Shown: one piece after another, positions 50,824 through 59,761 of the stretch
Position numbering within the stretch: position 1 is the first letter of the stretch
How the letters are laid out: every line of letters begins with the position of its first letter
Source: Ferranicluibacter rubi
GTDB lineage: Bacteria; Pseudomonadota; Alphaproteobacteria; Rhizobiales; Rhizobiaceae
Direction: 5' to 3'
Assembly (NCBI RefSeq): GCF_011603255.1
Contig: NZ_JAANCM010000003.1
Location: 62,001-126,000, forward strand
DNA: 64,000 nt
Notes under the pieces: model-generated
What the model was told of the DNA's origin: nothing
The model's input: the letters and a program-made list of their open reading frames with translations, nothing else
Databases searched by the model: none
Made by a program: the position numbers and the translations under genes

Positions 50824-53049
50824 ATGAACGCCGAAGAACTTGCCGCCCAGCGCATCGCCGCGATTCGTCGCAGTGGTCTTCTCGACAAGGCCGGAAACGA
50901 ACAGTTCGGGCACCTGACGGAGCATGTCCGCGCGGCCCTCGATGTCCCCGTGGCGATCATCTCCATCGTAGATGAGAACCGGCAGGTTTTTGCCGGTCAT
51001 TGCGGCCTGCCGGAACCATGGGCCGCACGCGGCGAAACCCCCATCACCCATTCGTTCTGCCAGCATGTCGTGGCCACGGACGACGTCCTCACGATCGAGG
51101 ACGCCCGCCTGCACGACTTGGTACGCGACAACATGGCCATCGACGATATAGGCGTCGTTGCCTATCTCGGCGTGCCCATTCGCCTGCCGGACGGGCAACT
51201 CATCGGTGCGCTCGCCGCCATTGATACGAAGCCTCGAATTTGGATAGCGCGCGACCGGCTTACGTTGGAAACGCTCGCGAAGGTCGTCGAGAAGCAGATC
51301 GAGGTCGGTGTCTCCGAACTCATGTATCGTTCGCTCTTCCATGACATGCAGGAAGGTTACTATGTTGCGAGCGCTGTGCGTGATGCGACAGGTGACATCG
51401 TCGATATCCGCTTCGAGGATATCAATCCGGCTTTCCAGCGTTTGACGGGCATGAAACCCGACACGGTGGTGGGCGCCACCTTGTCGCAGATCGCGCCTGG
51501 CGTGCTCGGTGACATGATGCCTGCTTACCGGTCGGTCTTCGATCTCGGCGAGCCGATCGTGCATCTGAACCAGGCAAATGAAATCGGCGGAAAGTGGTTC
51601 GAGAACCGCATTCGCCGGATCGGGGCGGATCGCATCGCGTCCGTCTTCTCCGACGTGACGGCGCGCAAGCTGGCGGAGGAGCGCCTGCAGAAGAGCGAGG
51701 CGCACTGGCGTGGCTTGTTCGAGCAACTCGAGGAGGGTTTCATCCTCGGAGAGCTCATCCGCGATGCGGACGGTCAGGTGATCGACTGGCGCTACATCGA
51801 GGTCAACCGGGCTTGGGGAGAGCTGGTCGGCATTGCCCCTTCCTCCGCCGTCGGGCGAACGGTTCACGAGGTTTTCGGTGGCAGCGAAGACGCGTGGATC
51901 CCCGCATTTGCGGCTGTCGTCAGCTCCAACGAACCGCTCGTCTTCGTGCGGGAGGTCGGGACGACAGGCCGCTGGTACGAAGGCCATGCCCAGCCGCTCG
52001 ACGCGGAGCGTTTCGTCGTTCTGTTCGTGGAGGTCACCGCGCGCCTGAAGCTGGAAGCGGAACTGCGCGACCAGCAGCGGCAACTCTCGACCATCATCGA
52101 CACCATGCCGGTCGGCGTGCTTCTTGCGGAAGCGCCGACGGGTCGGATCATCCTCCAGAACGAGCGATCGCAGCAGTTGCTGGGCCGTGACGCGACGGCC
52201 GCACAGTCGGTGGATGAATATGATATCTTCGTCGCGACCCATCACGATGGCTCGCCGTTCGATCCGCATCATTATCCTTTGGCCCGCATCATGGCCCGCG
52301 AATGCGACAGCGCAACGGTCGAGGTGCTCTATCACCGGCCGGACGGCAGCAAGACCTGGATCTCGATCGTAGGCGAGGCCATCAAGGACCTTTCCGGAGA
52401 TCTCTCGGGCGCGGTCGTCGCGGTCACCGACATCTCCGACCGCAAGATGGTCGAGGCGGAAAAGGAACTCATCAACCGGGAAATAGCGCACCGGCTGAAG
52501 AATATGCTGGCGATGGTCCAGGCCATCGCCACCCAGACGCTGCGTCCGGTAACCGAGCAGGCCCATGTGCGCACTTTCGAGAAGAGGCTCCATGCGCTCA
52601 GCCGGGCCCACGACGTCCTGCTGCACGACAATCACGATTCCGCACCGATCCAGGCGATCATGGCAACGACGCTCGAGAGTCTGGCACCTGCGGATCGCGT
52701 CGATCTGCGCGGCCCCCGGACGATCGTCGGCCCGAAGGGCGCCCTGTCGCTTGCCTTGTTGCTGCACGAGCTTGGCACCAACGCGGTGAAGTACGGCGCC
52801 CTGTCGAACGAGCATGGTCGCGTTGCGATCGACTGGTTCATCGAGGGGAAGGGCGTGGAGCGTGCGCTGCACATGACGTGGCAGGAGACCAATGGTCCGA
52901 TCGTTACGCCGCCGGAGCGCAAGGGTTTCGGCACGAAGCTGCTGCGCATGGGTCTGGCCGGCGCAGGCGGCGTCGATGTCGATTACGCGCCAACCGGTCT
53001 CGTTGTGAAGATGGTGGCTTTGCTGACACAGCTTCAGCAGACGGAGTGA
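50824..53049 (+). CDS. GAF-PAS sensor histidine kinase, HWE family
   Basis: A 741-residue soluble sensor kinase. GAF domain (about 10-160, AIISIVDENRQVFAGHCGLP), three PAS domains (about 175-290, 295-405, 420-545), then an HWE kinase core: phospho-acceptor His556 in IAHRLKNMLAMVQAIA, N-box HELGTNAVKYGALS, and the WQETNGP signature that defines HWE kinases, with GFGTKLL after it. The start at 50824 (MNAEELAAQRIAAIRRSGLL) is chosen because the GAF linker helix begins there; the frame stays open to 50626. No transmembrane segment. Partner response regulator unknown; HWE kinases often feed the general stress response. Confidence 0.85.
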   Translation: MNAEELAAQRIAAIRRSGLLDKAGNEQFGHLTEHVRAALDVPVAIISIVDENRQVFAGHCGLPEPWAARGETPITHSFCQHVVATDDVLTIEDARLHDLVRDNMAIDDIGVVAYLGVPIRLPDGQLIGALAAIDTKPRIWIARDRLTLETLAKVVEKQIEVGVSELMYRSLFHDMQEGYYVASAVRDATGDIVDIRFEDINPAFQRLTGMKPDTVVGATLSQIAPGVLGDMMPAYRSVFDLGEPIVHLNQANEIGGKWFENRIRRIGADRIASVFSDVTARKLAEERLQKSEAHWRGLFEQLEEGFILGELIRDADGQVIDWRYIEVNRAWGELVGIAPSSAVGRTVHEVFGGSEDAWIPAFAAVVSSNEPLVFVREVGTTGRWYEGHAQPLDAERFVVLFVEVTARLKLEAELRDQQRQLSTIIDTMPVGVLLAEAPTGRIILQNERSQQLLGRDATAAQSVDEYDIFVATHHDGSPFDPHHYPLARIMARECDSATVEVLYHRPDGSKTWISIVGEAIKDLSGDLSGAVVAVTDISDRKMVEAEKELINREIAHRLKNMLAMVQAIATQTLRPVTEQAHVRTFEKRLHALSRAHDVLLHDNHDSAPIQAIMATTLESLAPADRVDLRGPRTIVGPKGALSLALLLHELGTNAVKYGALSNEHGRVAIDWFIEGKGVERALHMTWQETNGPIVTPPERKGFGTKLLRMGLAGAGGVDVDYAPTGLVVKMVALLTQLQQTE

Positions 53050-53271
53050 GGCACCGCACCTGCTGCGGCGGTCCATGTCGCGGGAAAAAACGCTAACGGC
53101 GGAGATCGGGAGCGGTCAGCTGGTTGCAGCTACATATTATGAATGCGCTCAGGCATGTTGCTGATTTGAACGTCTGCGATCGCGTCCGCTACGCTATTAC
53201 AAAATCGCTGAAGATTCACTTGGAATACAGGTCAACAACGTCGCCTCGACCCACCAAGCCCGACCCATCAC

Positions 53272-53751
53272 CTATCGATCCATCTGCGACCGCACCGACC
53301 AGATTTCGCGAACCGCGGGCGCAGCCACGAAGCTGGAGGGCTGGCTCGATGCTGGAGGCGGGTCTGCAATGCCTTCGCCGAGATAGTTCAGCGCCGATAG
53401 AAAGCCGCTCCGCGAGAAGGGCTTGGCGATGACGCCGTGGGCGCCGGAGAAGTCGTCGGGAATCTTCTTCGGGTTTGCAGTGACGAAGACGATGACAGCG
53501 GAAGGCCACCTGTCCTGGATCAGCTTCGACACGTCTAGGCCGTTCGTGCCCCGAGCAAGCTGCATATCGACCAGCGCGAGATCCGGCGCCGGCTCGGTTT
53601 CCATGGCCTCGACCTCGTAGAGGGAAGCAGCTTCGCCGACGACGCTGTGCCCGGCTTCTTCAACCATCATTTCCACATCCATGGCCAGCAGAGGTTCGTC
53701 CTCCACGATGAGAACCTGCAGGGCCTTGAAGGCTGGGGGGGAGGGGGTCAT
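53272..53751 (-). CDS. Single-domain response regulator
   Basis: A 159-residue receiver protein. Acidic pair Glu17-Asp18 (VEDEP), phospho-acceptor Asp62 (LALVDMQLA), Thr/Ser in VFVTANPKK, and Lys in VIAKPFS. No output domain: about 35 loosely conserved residues follow the receiver. It overlaps the LOV kinase stop by four bases (ATGA), so it is the obvious partner of that kinase. The 222 bp between this gene and the GAF-PAS kinase (53050-53271) contain no recognisable feature. Confidence 0.85.
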   Translation of the reverse strand: MTPSPPAFKALQVLIVEDEPLLAMDVEMMVEEAGHSVVGEAASLYEVEAMETEPAPDLALVDMQLARGTNGLDVSKLIQDRWPSAVIVFVTANPKKIPDDFSGAHGVIAKPFSRSGFLSALNYLGEGIADPPPASSQPSSFVAAPAVREIWSVRSQMDR

Positions 53752-54854
53752 GATGTCTGCTCCATTTCCGGTATGCGCAACGTCACGCGGGTGCCCGTCG
53801 GCAAACGGTCCCACGCGACAGTCGTGCCGCTTTGCGGCGACAGGCGTTTGATCAGGGCGTGACCGAGGCCACTGGACGCGGGGTCCATGATCAGCCCGAC
53901 CCCGTCGTCTTCGATCGAGAGTGTTGCTTCCTCGCCATCGCGGGTCGCGATGATCGAGACGGATCCCGCACGGTTTTCGCGCAGCCCATGCTTGATGGCG
54001 TTGGTCAGGACCTCGTTCAGGATCAGTCCGAGCGCCGATGCATGCTCGGAGCGCACCTCGATCGGCTCGATATCGCATTTCAGCCGGATATTGCTGCGTC
54101 CGCTGGCGCCGATCACATCCGAGGCAAGGTTCGCGGCGAAGGCCGCAACGTCGAAGCGCGTCACGTCGTCGGCCTGATAGAGCCGGCGGTGAACCGTCGC
54201 GAGCGCGTCGATCCGCTCCATCATCGTTTCGAGCTTTACCCGGATATCGGCATCGTCGATCGCGCGGACTTGCAGCCGCAAGAGGGCACCGATCATGGTG
54301 AGGTTGTTCTTGACCCGATGATCGACCTCGTGAAGCAGCAGTGTCTTGGCTTCCAGCGCTTTTTCCAGGTCTGCCGTGCGGCGCTTGACCTCGCTGTCGA
54401 CGGCGGCCTTCTGTGCGGCAATCGTCTCCTGCGCCATCACGCGATCCGTCACGTCGAGCTGCGACGCGAAGAAGAATTGAACGTCTCCGCTCTCGCCGCG
54501 AACCGGGCTGAGGAACAGAGCGTTCCAGAAGGTCGAGCCATCCTTGCGGTAGTTCAGCAGGTCGATGTGAATGCTTTCTTCGGCCCGGATGGCAGCACGG
54601 ATTTTCGCAATGCTGGCTTCATCCGTGTCAACGCCTTGCAGAAACCTGCAGTTACGGCCGACGATGTCTTCGCGATCGTAGCCGGTAAGGTGCTGGAATG
54701 CTTCGTTGCAGAACACGATCGGGTTGTCTGGCTGTGCAGGATCCGTGATGACCATCGCCATGCGAGTGGCACGCACGGCAGCAGCAAAGGGATCACCCCG
54801 GCCATGCTCGTAATCGAGAATTTCCGTCAGGTGCCAATCATCTTTCTGGCTCAT
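53748..54854 (-). CDS. Blue-light LOV-domain sensor histidine kinase
   Basis: A 368-residue soluble kinase. LOV domain about 20-135 with the flavin-adduct Cys69 in GRNCRFLQG (66-74) and the FMN-contacting LLNYRKDGSTFWN; a linker helix (about 140-170); then a HisKA_2 core with phospho-acceptor His179 in HEVDHRVKNNLTMIGAL, N-box NEVLTNAIKHGLR, and ATP lid EDDGVGL/GLGHALIKRL. The intact Cys and the FLQG motif predict blue-light photochemistry, as in Brucella and Rhizobium LOV kinases that control attachment, virulence or general stress. The ATG at 54854 follows CTGGAG. In an operon with the single-domain regulator. Confidence 0.9.
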   Translation of the reverse strand: MSQKDDWHLTEILDYEHGRGDPFAAAVRATRMAMVITDPAQPDNPIVFCNEAFQHLTGYDREDIVGRNCRFLQGVDTDEASIAKIRAAIRAEESIHIDLLNYRKDGSTFWNALFLSPVRGESGDVQFFFASQLDVTDRVMAQETIAAQKAAVDSEVKRRTADLEKALEAKTLLLHEVDHRVKNNLTMIGALLRLQVRAIDDADIRVKLETMMERIDALATVHRRLYQADDVTRFDVAAFAANLASDVIGASGRSNIRLKCDIEPIEVRSEHASALGLILNEVLTNAIKHGLRENRAGSVSIIATRDGEEATLSIEDDGVGLIMDPASSGLGHALIKRLSPQSGTTVAWDRLPTGTRVTLRIPEMEQTS

Positions 54855-54967
54855 GCGTACTCCAGGCGCCGAAAAGGATGCAATTACAACGGCCACTCAT
54901 AATGCCACATAGCGCCGTTTGTTCCGGCCACCTGAGACTCTGCGGAAATCCGAGCGAACGTGACCGA

Positions 54968-55252
54968 CTATGACAGACGATACGCGGCAGGCACCCGGCT
55001 GGATGTGGTGGGTCTCGGACGATAGCCTCTCTGCCGCTTCTGCCGTGCGACCTCCAGGAAGAGCATAACGGCCGCCGCCTCGTCCTCGAACAGATGTATC
55101 TTCTCGCGCCCCGTCGTCCCGATCCGCCCCCAGCGGCGGACGAGGGAGGTCTTGCCGAACAAGGAGGGCTCGATCGACAGGGCGTAGAACCGGGCCATGT
55201 TTTTCGCCGGCTGGGTGCGCTCGATGTAGAGGTAATAAGGGTGCTGGTTCAT
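54968..55252 (-). CDS. WGR-domain protein
   Basis: A 94-residue protein made almost entirely of a WGR domain (YLYIERTQPAKNMARFYALS, RRWGRIGTTGREKIHLFEDE). WGR domains are nucleic-acid-binding modules found in PARPs and, in bacteria, in MolR-like and stand-alone small proteins common in rhizobia. Start at 55252 chosen for the normal MNQHPYYLY N-terminus; the ribosome binding site is weak. No clear link to its neighbours. Function unknown. Confidence 0.8.
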   Translation of the reverse strand: MNQHPYYLYIERTQPAKNMARFYALSIEPSLFGKTSLVRRWGRIGTTGREKIHLFEDEAAAVMLFLEVARQKRQRGYRPRPTTSSRVPAAYRLS

Positions 55253-55320
55253 GGGGCGAGAATCGCCCGTGGCTGAGAAAGCGTCCAACCAAACTTATGA
55301 ATCGATCAGCGCCGTCCGAT

Positions 55321-56247
55321 TCACGCGGGTGATGCATCCGGAGCCGAAGGTACCTTCATGCGCAGTTCGATCGAGCGCAACAGGTTGGAACGTGCCGTCT
55401 TCAGGTGCTGGCGGCAGGCGCGGTCGATGGCCTTGAGGTCGCGGCGCAGCAGCGCCTCGATATAAGCAAGGTGCTCGGTCAACGCGGTGAAGGTGCGCTG
55501 TTTCTCGTCTTCCGCATCCCACTGGGCATTGTAGTGGAAGAGCATCGAGATGATGTCGTAGAAATCCTTGATGAACCGGTTATCGGCGGTCTCGTGGACG
55601 GTGCGGTGCAGGCGTTCGTCCAGATCCGGAAACAGACCGTAATCCGTGTCGATGCTTGCCAGCAGGGACCGGTGCTCCGCCTCGATCGTCCGCATGCGCC
55701 GCCACGATCCGGAATCGTCTGGCAGATCGATGAAGCTGCGCGCGGCACGCAGCTCGAACATTTCGCGGACCTCGTAGATCTCGTTTGCAAAGGCCGGCGT
55801 GACGCCCTTGAAGAGCCAGGCACTGTTTGGACGCCGCTCGATAAGGCCGAAATGCTGGAAATGCGGCAGGTGTTCGCGGATGATCGTGGTCGACGTGCCG
55901 AACTGTCGCGCAAGTTCCGTAGCCGTCAGCAGATGACCCGGCCCGATATGGCCGTCCAATATCCATTCCAAGAAGCGACGCTCGACGGTGGCGCTGGTCG
56001 ACAGGGTCTGCGTGTCGGGAAAGGCATCGTCTGGCGCGGGGCGGCGAGACAGCCGGCGGGCGCCGCTTTCGCGACGGAGGATGCCAGCAGCTTCAAGCCC
56101 GGTCATGACCGTGCGGATGGTGGTGCGGCTGACGGCCAGCGACTGCGAAAGCTCGTTCTCGGAGGGCATTTCGGCGCCGAGCGGCAGGCTCCCGCAGATT
56201 GCGAGGCAGCCGTTGTAACTCCGCTTGTAGACCGCATTTCCCTTCAT
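55321..56247 (-). CDS. GntR-family regulator with two winged-helix segments and an FCD domain
   Basis: A 308-residue regulator, about 65 residues longer than normal FCD proteins. Residues about 1-60 form a GntR winged helix (GAEMPSENELSQSLAVSRTT, IRTVMTGLEAAGILRRES). A second winged-helix-like segment follows (about 85-155: VERRFLEWILDGHIGPGHLL, TATELARQFGTSTTIIREHL, FGLIERRP), then the FCD effector domain (about 160-295; EVREMFELRAARSF, LDERLHRTVHE). Good GGGGAGG before the ATG. Divergent from the tagaturonate-reductase-like operon, which it probably controls; the spacer (56248-56381) is strikingly AT-rich. Confidence 0.8.
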   Translation of the reverse strand: MKGNAVYKRSYNGCLAICGSLPLGAEMPSENELSQSLAVSRTTIRTVMTGLEAAGILRRESGARRLSRRPAPDDAFPDTQTLSTSATVERRFLEWILDGHIGPGHLLTATELARQFGTSTTIIREHLPHFQHFGLIERRPNSAWLFKGVTPAFANEIYEVREMFELRAARSFIDLPDDSGSWRRMRTIEAEHRSLLASIDTDYGLFPDLDERLHRTVHETADNRFIKDFYDIISMLFHYNAQWDAEDEKQRTFTALTEHLAYIEALLRRDLKAIDRACRQHLKTARSNLLRSIELRMKVPSAPDASPA

Positions 56248-56381
56248 TCCAAACGCCTCCCCGCCGGTCCCGATGTCGGCAGCCTCCTGTTTATTGCATA
56301 AAATAAACAAAATAAAGCATTGCGTGGCAGTTTGTCTTTTGTATATAAAACGCAAGGGAGAACCTGAGGAGGATCTAACGC

Positions 56382-56477
56382 ATGGGCAGATCGAACATCA
56401 GCAGAACAGCGTGCAGCGCCATGTTTGCCGTCTGTTACATGCCTTCAGGCTCTGCCACGTCAGAGCTTTGCGTATGA
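56382..56477 (+). CDS. Possible leader peptide translationally coupled to the reductase gene
   Basis: A 31-codon frame beginning at an ATG with a strong GAGGAGG nine bases upstream, the best ribosome binding site of the operon. The peptide (MGRSNISRTACSAMFAVCYM then PSGSATSELCV) resembles nothing I know and has three Cys. Its TGA overlaps the ATG of the reductase gene (ATGA), which has no good site of its own, so ribosomes finishing here would feed it. It could be a regulatory leader or a chance frame. Confidence 0.4.
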   Translation: MGRSNISRTACSAMFAVCYMPSGSATSELCV

Positions 56478-57628
56478 GCACGCGCATCATTCAGTTCGGA
56501 ACCAGCCGCTTTCTTCAGGCGCATGTCGATCTCTTCGTTCACGAGGCGCGCGAAGCCGGTCAGGCGATCGGTCCGATCACCATCGTCCAGGTCTCGGGCT
56601 CCGCAGAACGCGCCGGCCGTGTGGCCGCCTTCGGACATCCGCAAGGCTATCCGATCATCATCCGCGGTATCGAGGCAGGCCGGCAGGTCGAGCGCCGGAT
56701 CTCCGTCACATCGGTCGACGGCGGCATCTCCGCGCTGGCCGATTGGGCAAAGCTGAAGGCGCTGTTTGCAAACGACGCCGCTTTCATCGTCTCCAACACC
56801 GGCGATCGCGGTTACGAATTGTCTGCGGATGATCGCAGCGACACGCTTTTCTCAGGACGCATCCCCACATCGTTCGTGGGCAAGCTTGCGGTTCTGCTTT
56901 TCCACCGCTGGCAGGCGCAGGGCGGTCCGCTCACCGTGCTGCCGTGCGAGCTTTTGAACCGCAATGGCGACATTCTGCAGCAAGCCGTTCTATCGCTTGC
57001 TGCCGAGGCCGGTGCAGACGAGGCGTTCCTCCACTACGTGGAGACCGAGGTCATCTTCGCCAACACGCTCGTGGACCGCATCGTCTCCGAGCCGATCGAG
57101 CCGGTTGGTGCTGTCGCCGAGCCCTACGCGCTCTGGGCGATCGAGGCGAAGCCCGGACTGGCGCTCCCGTTCGACCATCCGTCCGTCGTTCTGACCGACG
57201 ATCTCGAGCCCTATGAGCGGCTGAAGCTGCATATCCTCAATCTCGGCCACACGGTCCTCGCCGACATCTGGCTGCGCGAAGGTCGCGCACAGGACGAGAC
57301 GGTTCGGGCGCTGTTGCAGGACGCGGCGATCCGCGAGCAGTTGCTTGCCGTCTACCGGCAGGAGGTCGTTCCGGGCTTTGCCGCGCATGGCATGGCCGAC
57401 GCCGCGAAAGCCTATGTGGAGGTGACGCTGGAGCGGTTCGACAACCCGTTCCTCGATCACCGCGTCGCAGACATCGCCCAGAACCACGGCGTCAAGATCG
57501 AGCGGCGGATCGGCGCCTTCCTCGACTGGGTGGCGGAGACCGGGACGACGCCGGCAGCGCCGGTCCTTCGCGGCCTCATCGCCGGGCAGGCCGTGGCGAC
57601 GCATGAAACGGAGAGGGCAAAGGCATGA
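56474..57628 (+). CDS. uxaB: Tagaturonate/fructuronate reductase family (mannitol dehydrogenase superfamily)
   Basis: A 384-residue polyol-dehydrogenase-family enzyme. N-terminal Rossmann part begins RIIQFGTSRFLQAHVDLF; SNTGDRGYEL and LPCELLNRNGDIL lie in the middle; the catalytic K-x4-N-x2-H motif reads KLHILNLGHTVLADI (about residue 250), followed by a helical C-terminal domain. UxaB reduces D-tagaturonate to D-altronate with NADH. With the altronate dehydratase at the end of the operon this fits a hexuronate/hexonate route, though mannonate- or arabinitol-type substrates are possible in the family. Overlaps a short upstream frame and, by ATGA, the first permease gene. Confidence 0.75.
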   Translation: MSTRIIQFGTSRFLQAHVDLFVHEAREAGQAIGPITIVQVSGSAERAGRVAAFGHPQGYPIIIRGIEAGRQVERRISVTSVDGGISALADWAKLKALFANDAAFIVSNTGDRGYELSADDRSDTLFSGRIPTSFVGKLAVLLFHRWQAQGGPLTVLPCELLNRNGDILQQAVLSLAAEAGADEAFLHYVETEVIFANTLVDRIVSEPIEPVGAVAEPYALWAIEAKPGLALPFDHPSVVLTDDLEPYERLKLHILNLGHTVLADIWLREGRAQDETVRALLQDAAIREQLLAVYRQEVVPGFAAHGMADAAKAYVEVTLERFDNPFLDHRVADIAQNHGVKIERRIGAFLDWVAETGTTPAAPVLRGLIAGQAVATHETERAKA

Positions 57629-58308
57629 CCTATACGTTCGATTTCTCCGCGCTTCTGCCGTACTGGCCGGATTTCCTCTGGGGTGCGGTTCTGACCCTGC
57701 AGCTTTCTGCCGTCGCGACGGTCGCCGGCTTCATCGTGGGCACGCTCTGTGCCATCGGGCGGGCCGACGGATCGCCGGTCGTCAAGGCGATCGTGGCGGC
57801 CTATGTCGAGGTGATCCGCAACACGCCGCTGCTGGTGCAGGTGTTCATCATCTATTTTGGCATCGCCACACTCGGCATCCGCGTCTCCGCCAATCTCGCG
57901 GCCATGATCGCGCTCACCGTGAATGTCGGTGCCTATACCTGCGAGATCGTGCGGGCGGGCCTCCAGTCCATTCACCGCTCGCAGGTCGAAGCGGCGGAGT
58001 GTCTCGGGCTTTCGAAACCGCAGATCTACTGGCATGTCATCGTGCGCCCGGCGATCGAGCGGGTCTATCCCTCCCTGACCAGCCAATACGTGCTGCTGAT
58101 GCTGGCGTCCTCCATCACCTCGCAGATTTCCGCCGAAGAGCTGACCGCCGTCGCCAACCGCATCCAGTCTGGCACCTTCCGCGCGTTCGAGACCTACATC
58201 GTCGTCGGCCTCATCTATCTCGTCCTGTCCTTCGTGATGCGCGGTGCCTTCACCGCCTTCGCCCAGGCAGCCTTTACCCGCCGGCGCAAGCTCGGCACGA
58301 CATTGTGA
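57625..58308 (+). CDS. PAAT-type ABC transporter, permease 1
   Basis: A 227-residue HisM/GlnP-type permease with about five helices. The family signature AYVEVIRNTPLLVQVFIIYFG is at about 58-79 and the EAA-type loop (QVEAAECLGLSKPQ) at about 120-135. Overlaps the uxaB-like gene by four bases. Forms the membrane channel with the next permease. The PAAT family normally imports amino acids or opines, but here it is embedded among sugar-acid enzymes. Confidence 0.86.
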   Translation: MTYTFDFSALLPYWPDFLWGAVLTLQLSAVATVAGFIVGTLCAIGRADGSPVVKAIVAAYVEVIRNTPLLVQVFIIYFGIATLGIRVSANLAAMIALTVNVGAYTCEIVRAGLQSIHRSQVEAAECLGLSKPQIYWHVIVRPAIERVYPSLTSQYVLLMLASSITSQISAEELTAVANRIQSGTFRAFETYIVVGLIYLVLSFVMRGAFTAFAQAAFTRRRKLGTTL

Positions 58309-58321
58309 GGCGGCCCCTGTG

Positions 58322-58981
58322 ATGACGACCCCCACATTCAGCCTGCTCCACGTCGAATTTTTGGCATGGGCCGCTCTCTGGACGCTCGGCCTCTCAGCCA
58401 TCGCCTTCATCGGCGGCGGTCTCCTCGGCTTCGGCGTCATGCTCGCCCGCATCGGACCGTCGAAACTTCTACGGCGGGCGGCCAGCACTTACATCCAGAT
58501 CGTGCAGGGCACGCCCCTGCTGATCCTCCTGTTTCTCATCTATTACGGCATCGCCATCTTTGCCGGCCCCGGCTTTCCCGCCATCCTCGCAGCGGGTGCG
58601 GGTCTGACCATCTACGCCTCCGGCTTCCTCGCCGAAATCTGGCGCGGCTGTATCGAGGCCGTTCCGAAGACCCAGTGGGAGGCTGCCGAATGTCTGGCGC
58701 TGACACGCTGGCAGCGCATGATGCGGGTGATCCTGCCGCAGGCCCTGCGCATTGCGACGCCACCCACGGTCGGCTTTCTCGTGCAGATCGTGAAGAACAC
58801 GTCGCTCGCGTCGGTCATAGGCTTCATCGAGCTGGCCCAGGCCGGCAAGCTCATCAACAACTCCATCTTCGAACCGTTCACCGTCTTCATGGTGGTGGCA
58901 GCGTTCTACTTTGCGATCTGCTTCCCGTTGTCCATGTGGAGCCGGACGCTTGAAAGGAAGCTCAATGTCGCCGGTCGTTAA
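58322..58981 (+). CDS. PAAT-type ABC transporter, permease 2
   Basis: A 219-residue permease paralogous to the preceding one. YIQIVQGTPLLILLFLIYYG at about 60-79 and EAA loop QWEAAECLALTRWQRM are clear. It ends inside the ATPase gene (17-bp overlap), indicating tight coupling. The upstream GTG next to the ATG at 58322 could also serve as start. Confidence 0.86.
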   Translation: MTTPTFSLLHVEFLAWAALWTLGLSAIAFIGGGLLGFGVMLARIGPSKLLRRAASTYIQIVQGTPLLILLFLIYYGIAIFAGPGFPAILAAGAGLTIYASGFLAEIWRGCIEAVPKTQWEAAECLALTRWQRMMRVILPQALRIATPPTVGFLVQIVKNTSLASVIGFIELAQAGKLINNSIFEPFTVFMVVAAFYFAICFPLSMWSRTLERKLNVAGR

Positions 58982-59693
58982 GCTCAGAAACGTTCACAAG
59001 TATTTCGGGGCTCTCAAGGTTCTGGAAGGCGTATCCTTCGAGGTCGAGCGCGGCGGTGTGGCTGCGGTCATCGGCCAGTCCGGCTCGGGCAAGTCCACGG
59101 CGCTTCGCTGCATCAATGCGCTGGAGACCATTCAGGACGGCACGATCGAGGTCTGCGGCCATGCCGTCGGCGACCCGAAACTCGACCGCCGTGCGCTTCG
59201 CCAAGATGTCGGCATCGTGTTTCAAAGCTACAATCTCTTCCCTCACCTGACGGTGGAGCAGAACATCATGCTGGCGCCGACCTGCGTGAAATCGATCGGC
59301 AAGAGCGAAGCGCGCGACCTTGCGCGGGATGTGCTGGCACAGGTCGGATTGTCGGAAAAGGCACAGCAATATCCCGAGCAGCTCTCCGGCGGGCAGCAGC
59401 AACGCGTGGCGATCGCACGGTCGCTGGCCATGCAGCCGAAGCTGATGCTGTTCGACGAGGTTACGTCGGCCCTCGACCCGCAGCTGACGGGCGAGGTTCT
59501 GAAGGTCATGGAGGATCTGGCACGCGGCGGCATGACCATGATCCTCGTCACTCATGAAATGGCGTTCGCCCGCAAGGTCGCAAGCCAGGTCATCTACATG
59601 CACAAGGGCCAGGTCTGGGAGACCGGCCCCGGGTCCATGCTCGACGCCCCGAAGACGCCGGAACTGGCGAACTTCGTGGGCAGCGGCCTCTAA
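58965..59693 (+). CDS. PAAT-type ABC transporter, ATP-binding protein
   Basis: A 242-residue GlnQ/HisP-type ATPase: Walker A GQSGSGKST, VFQSYNLFPHLTV, signature LSGGQQQRVA, Walker B LMLFDEVTSALDP, H-loop VTHEMAFAR. The ATG at 58965 follows GAAAGGAAG. The Walker B region reads DEVTSALDP, as in many HisP/GlnQ proteins. Energises the two permeases encoded before it. Confidence 0.88.
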   Translation: MSPVVKLRNVHKYFGALKVLEGVSFEVERGGVAAVIGQSGSGKSTALRCINALETIQDGTIEVCGHAVGDPKLDRRALRQDVGIVFQSYNLFPHLTVEQNIMLAPTCVKSIGKSEARDLARDVLAQVGLSEKAQQYPEQLSGGQQQRVAIARSLAMQPKLMLFDEVTSALDPQLTGEVLKVMEDLARGGMTMILVTHEMAFARKVASQVIYMHKGQVWETGPGSMLDAPKTPELANFVGSGL

Positions 59694-59761
59694 AGCGAAC
59701 GACTTGCGTCAAAGCAAGAGGCCCGCAAACGCTTACAGTCATTCAACCGGGAGGAACGACC

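Noticed and set aside
50602-53076. 824-codon minus-strand frame opposite the HWE kinase
   Set aside because: Shadow frame; the plus strand encodes GAF, PAS and HWE motifs in order.
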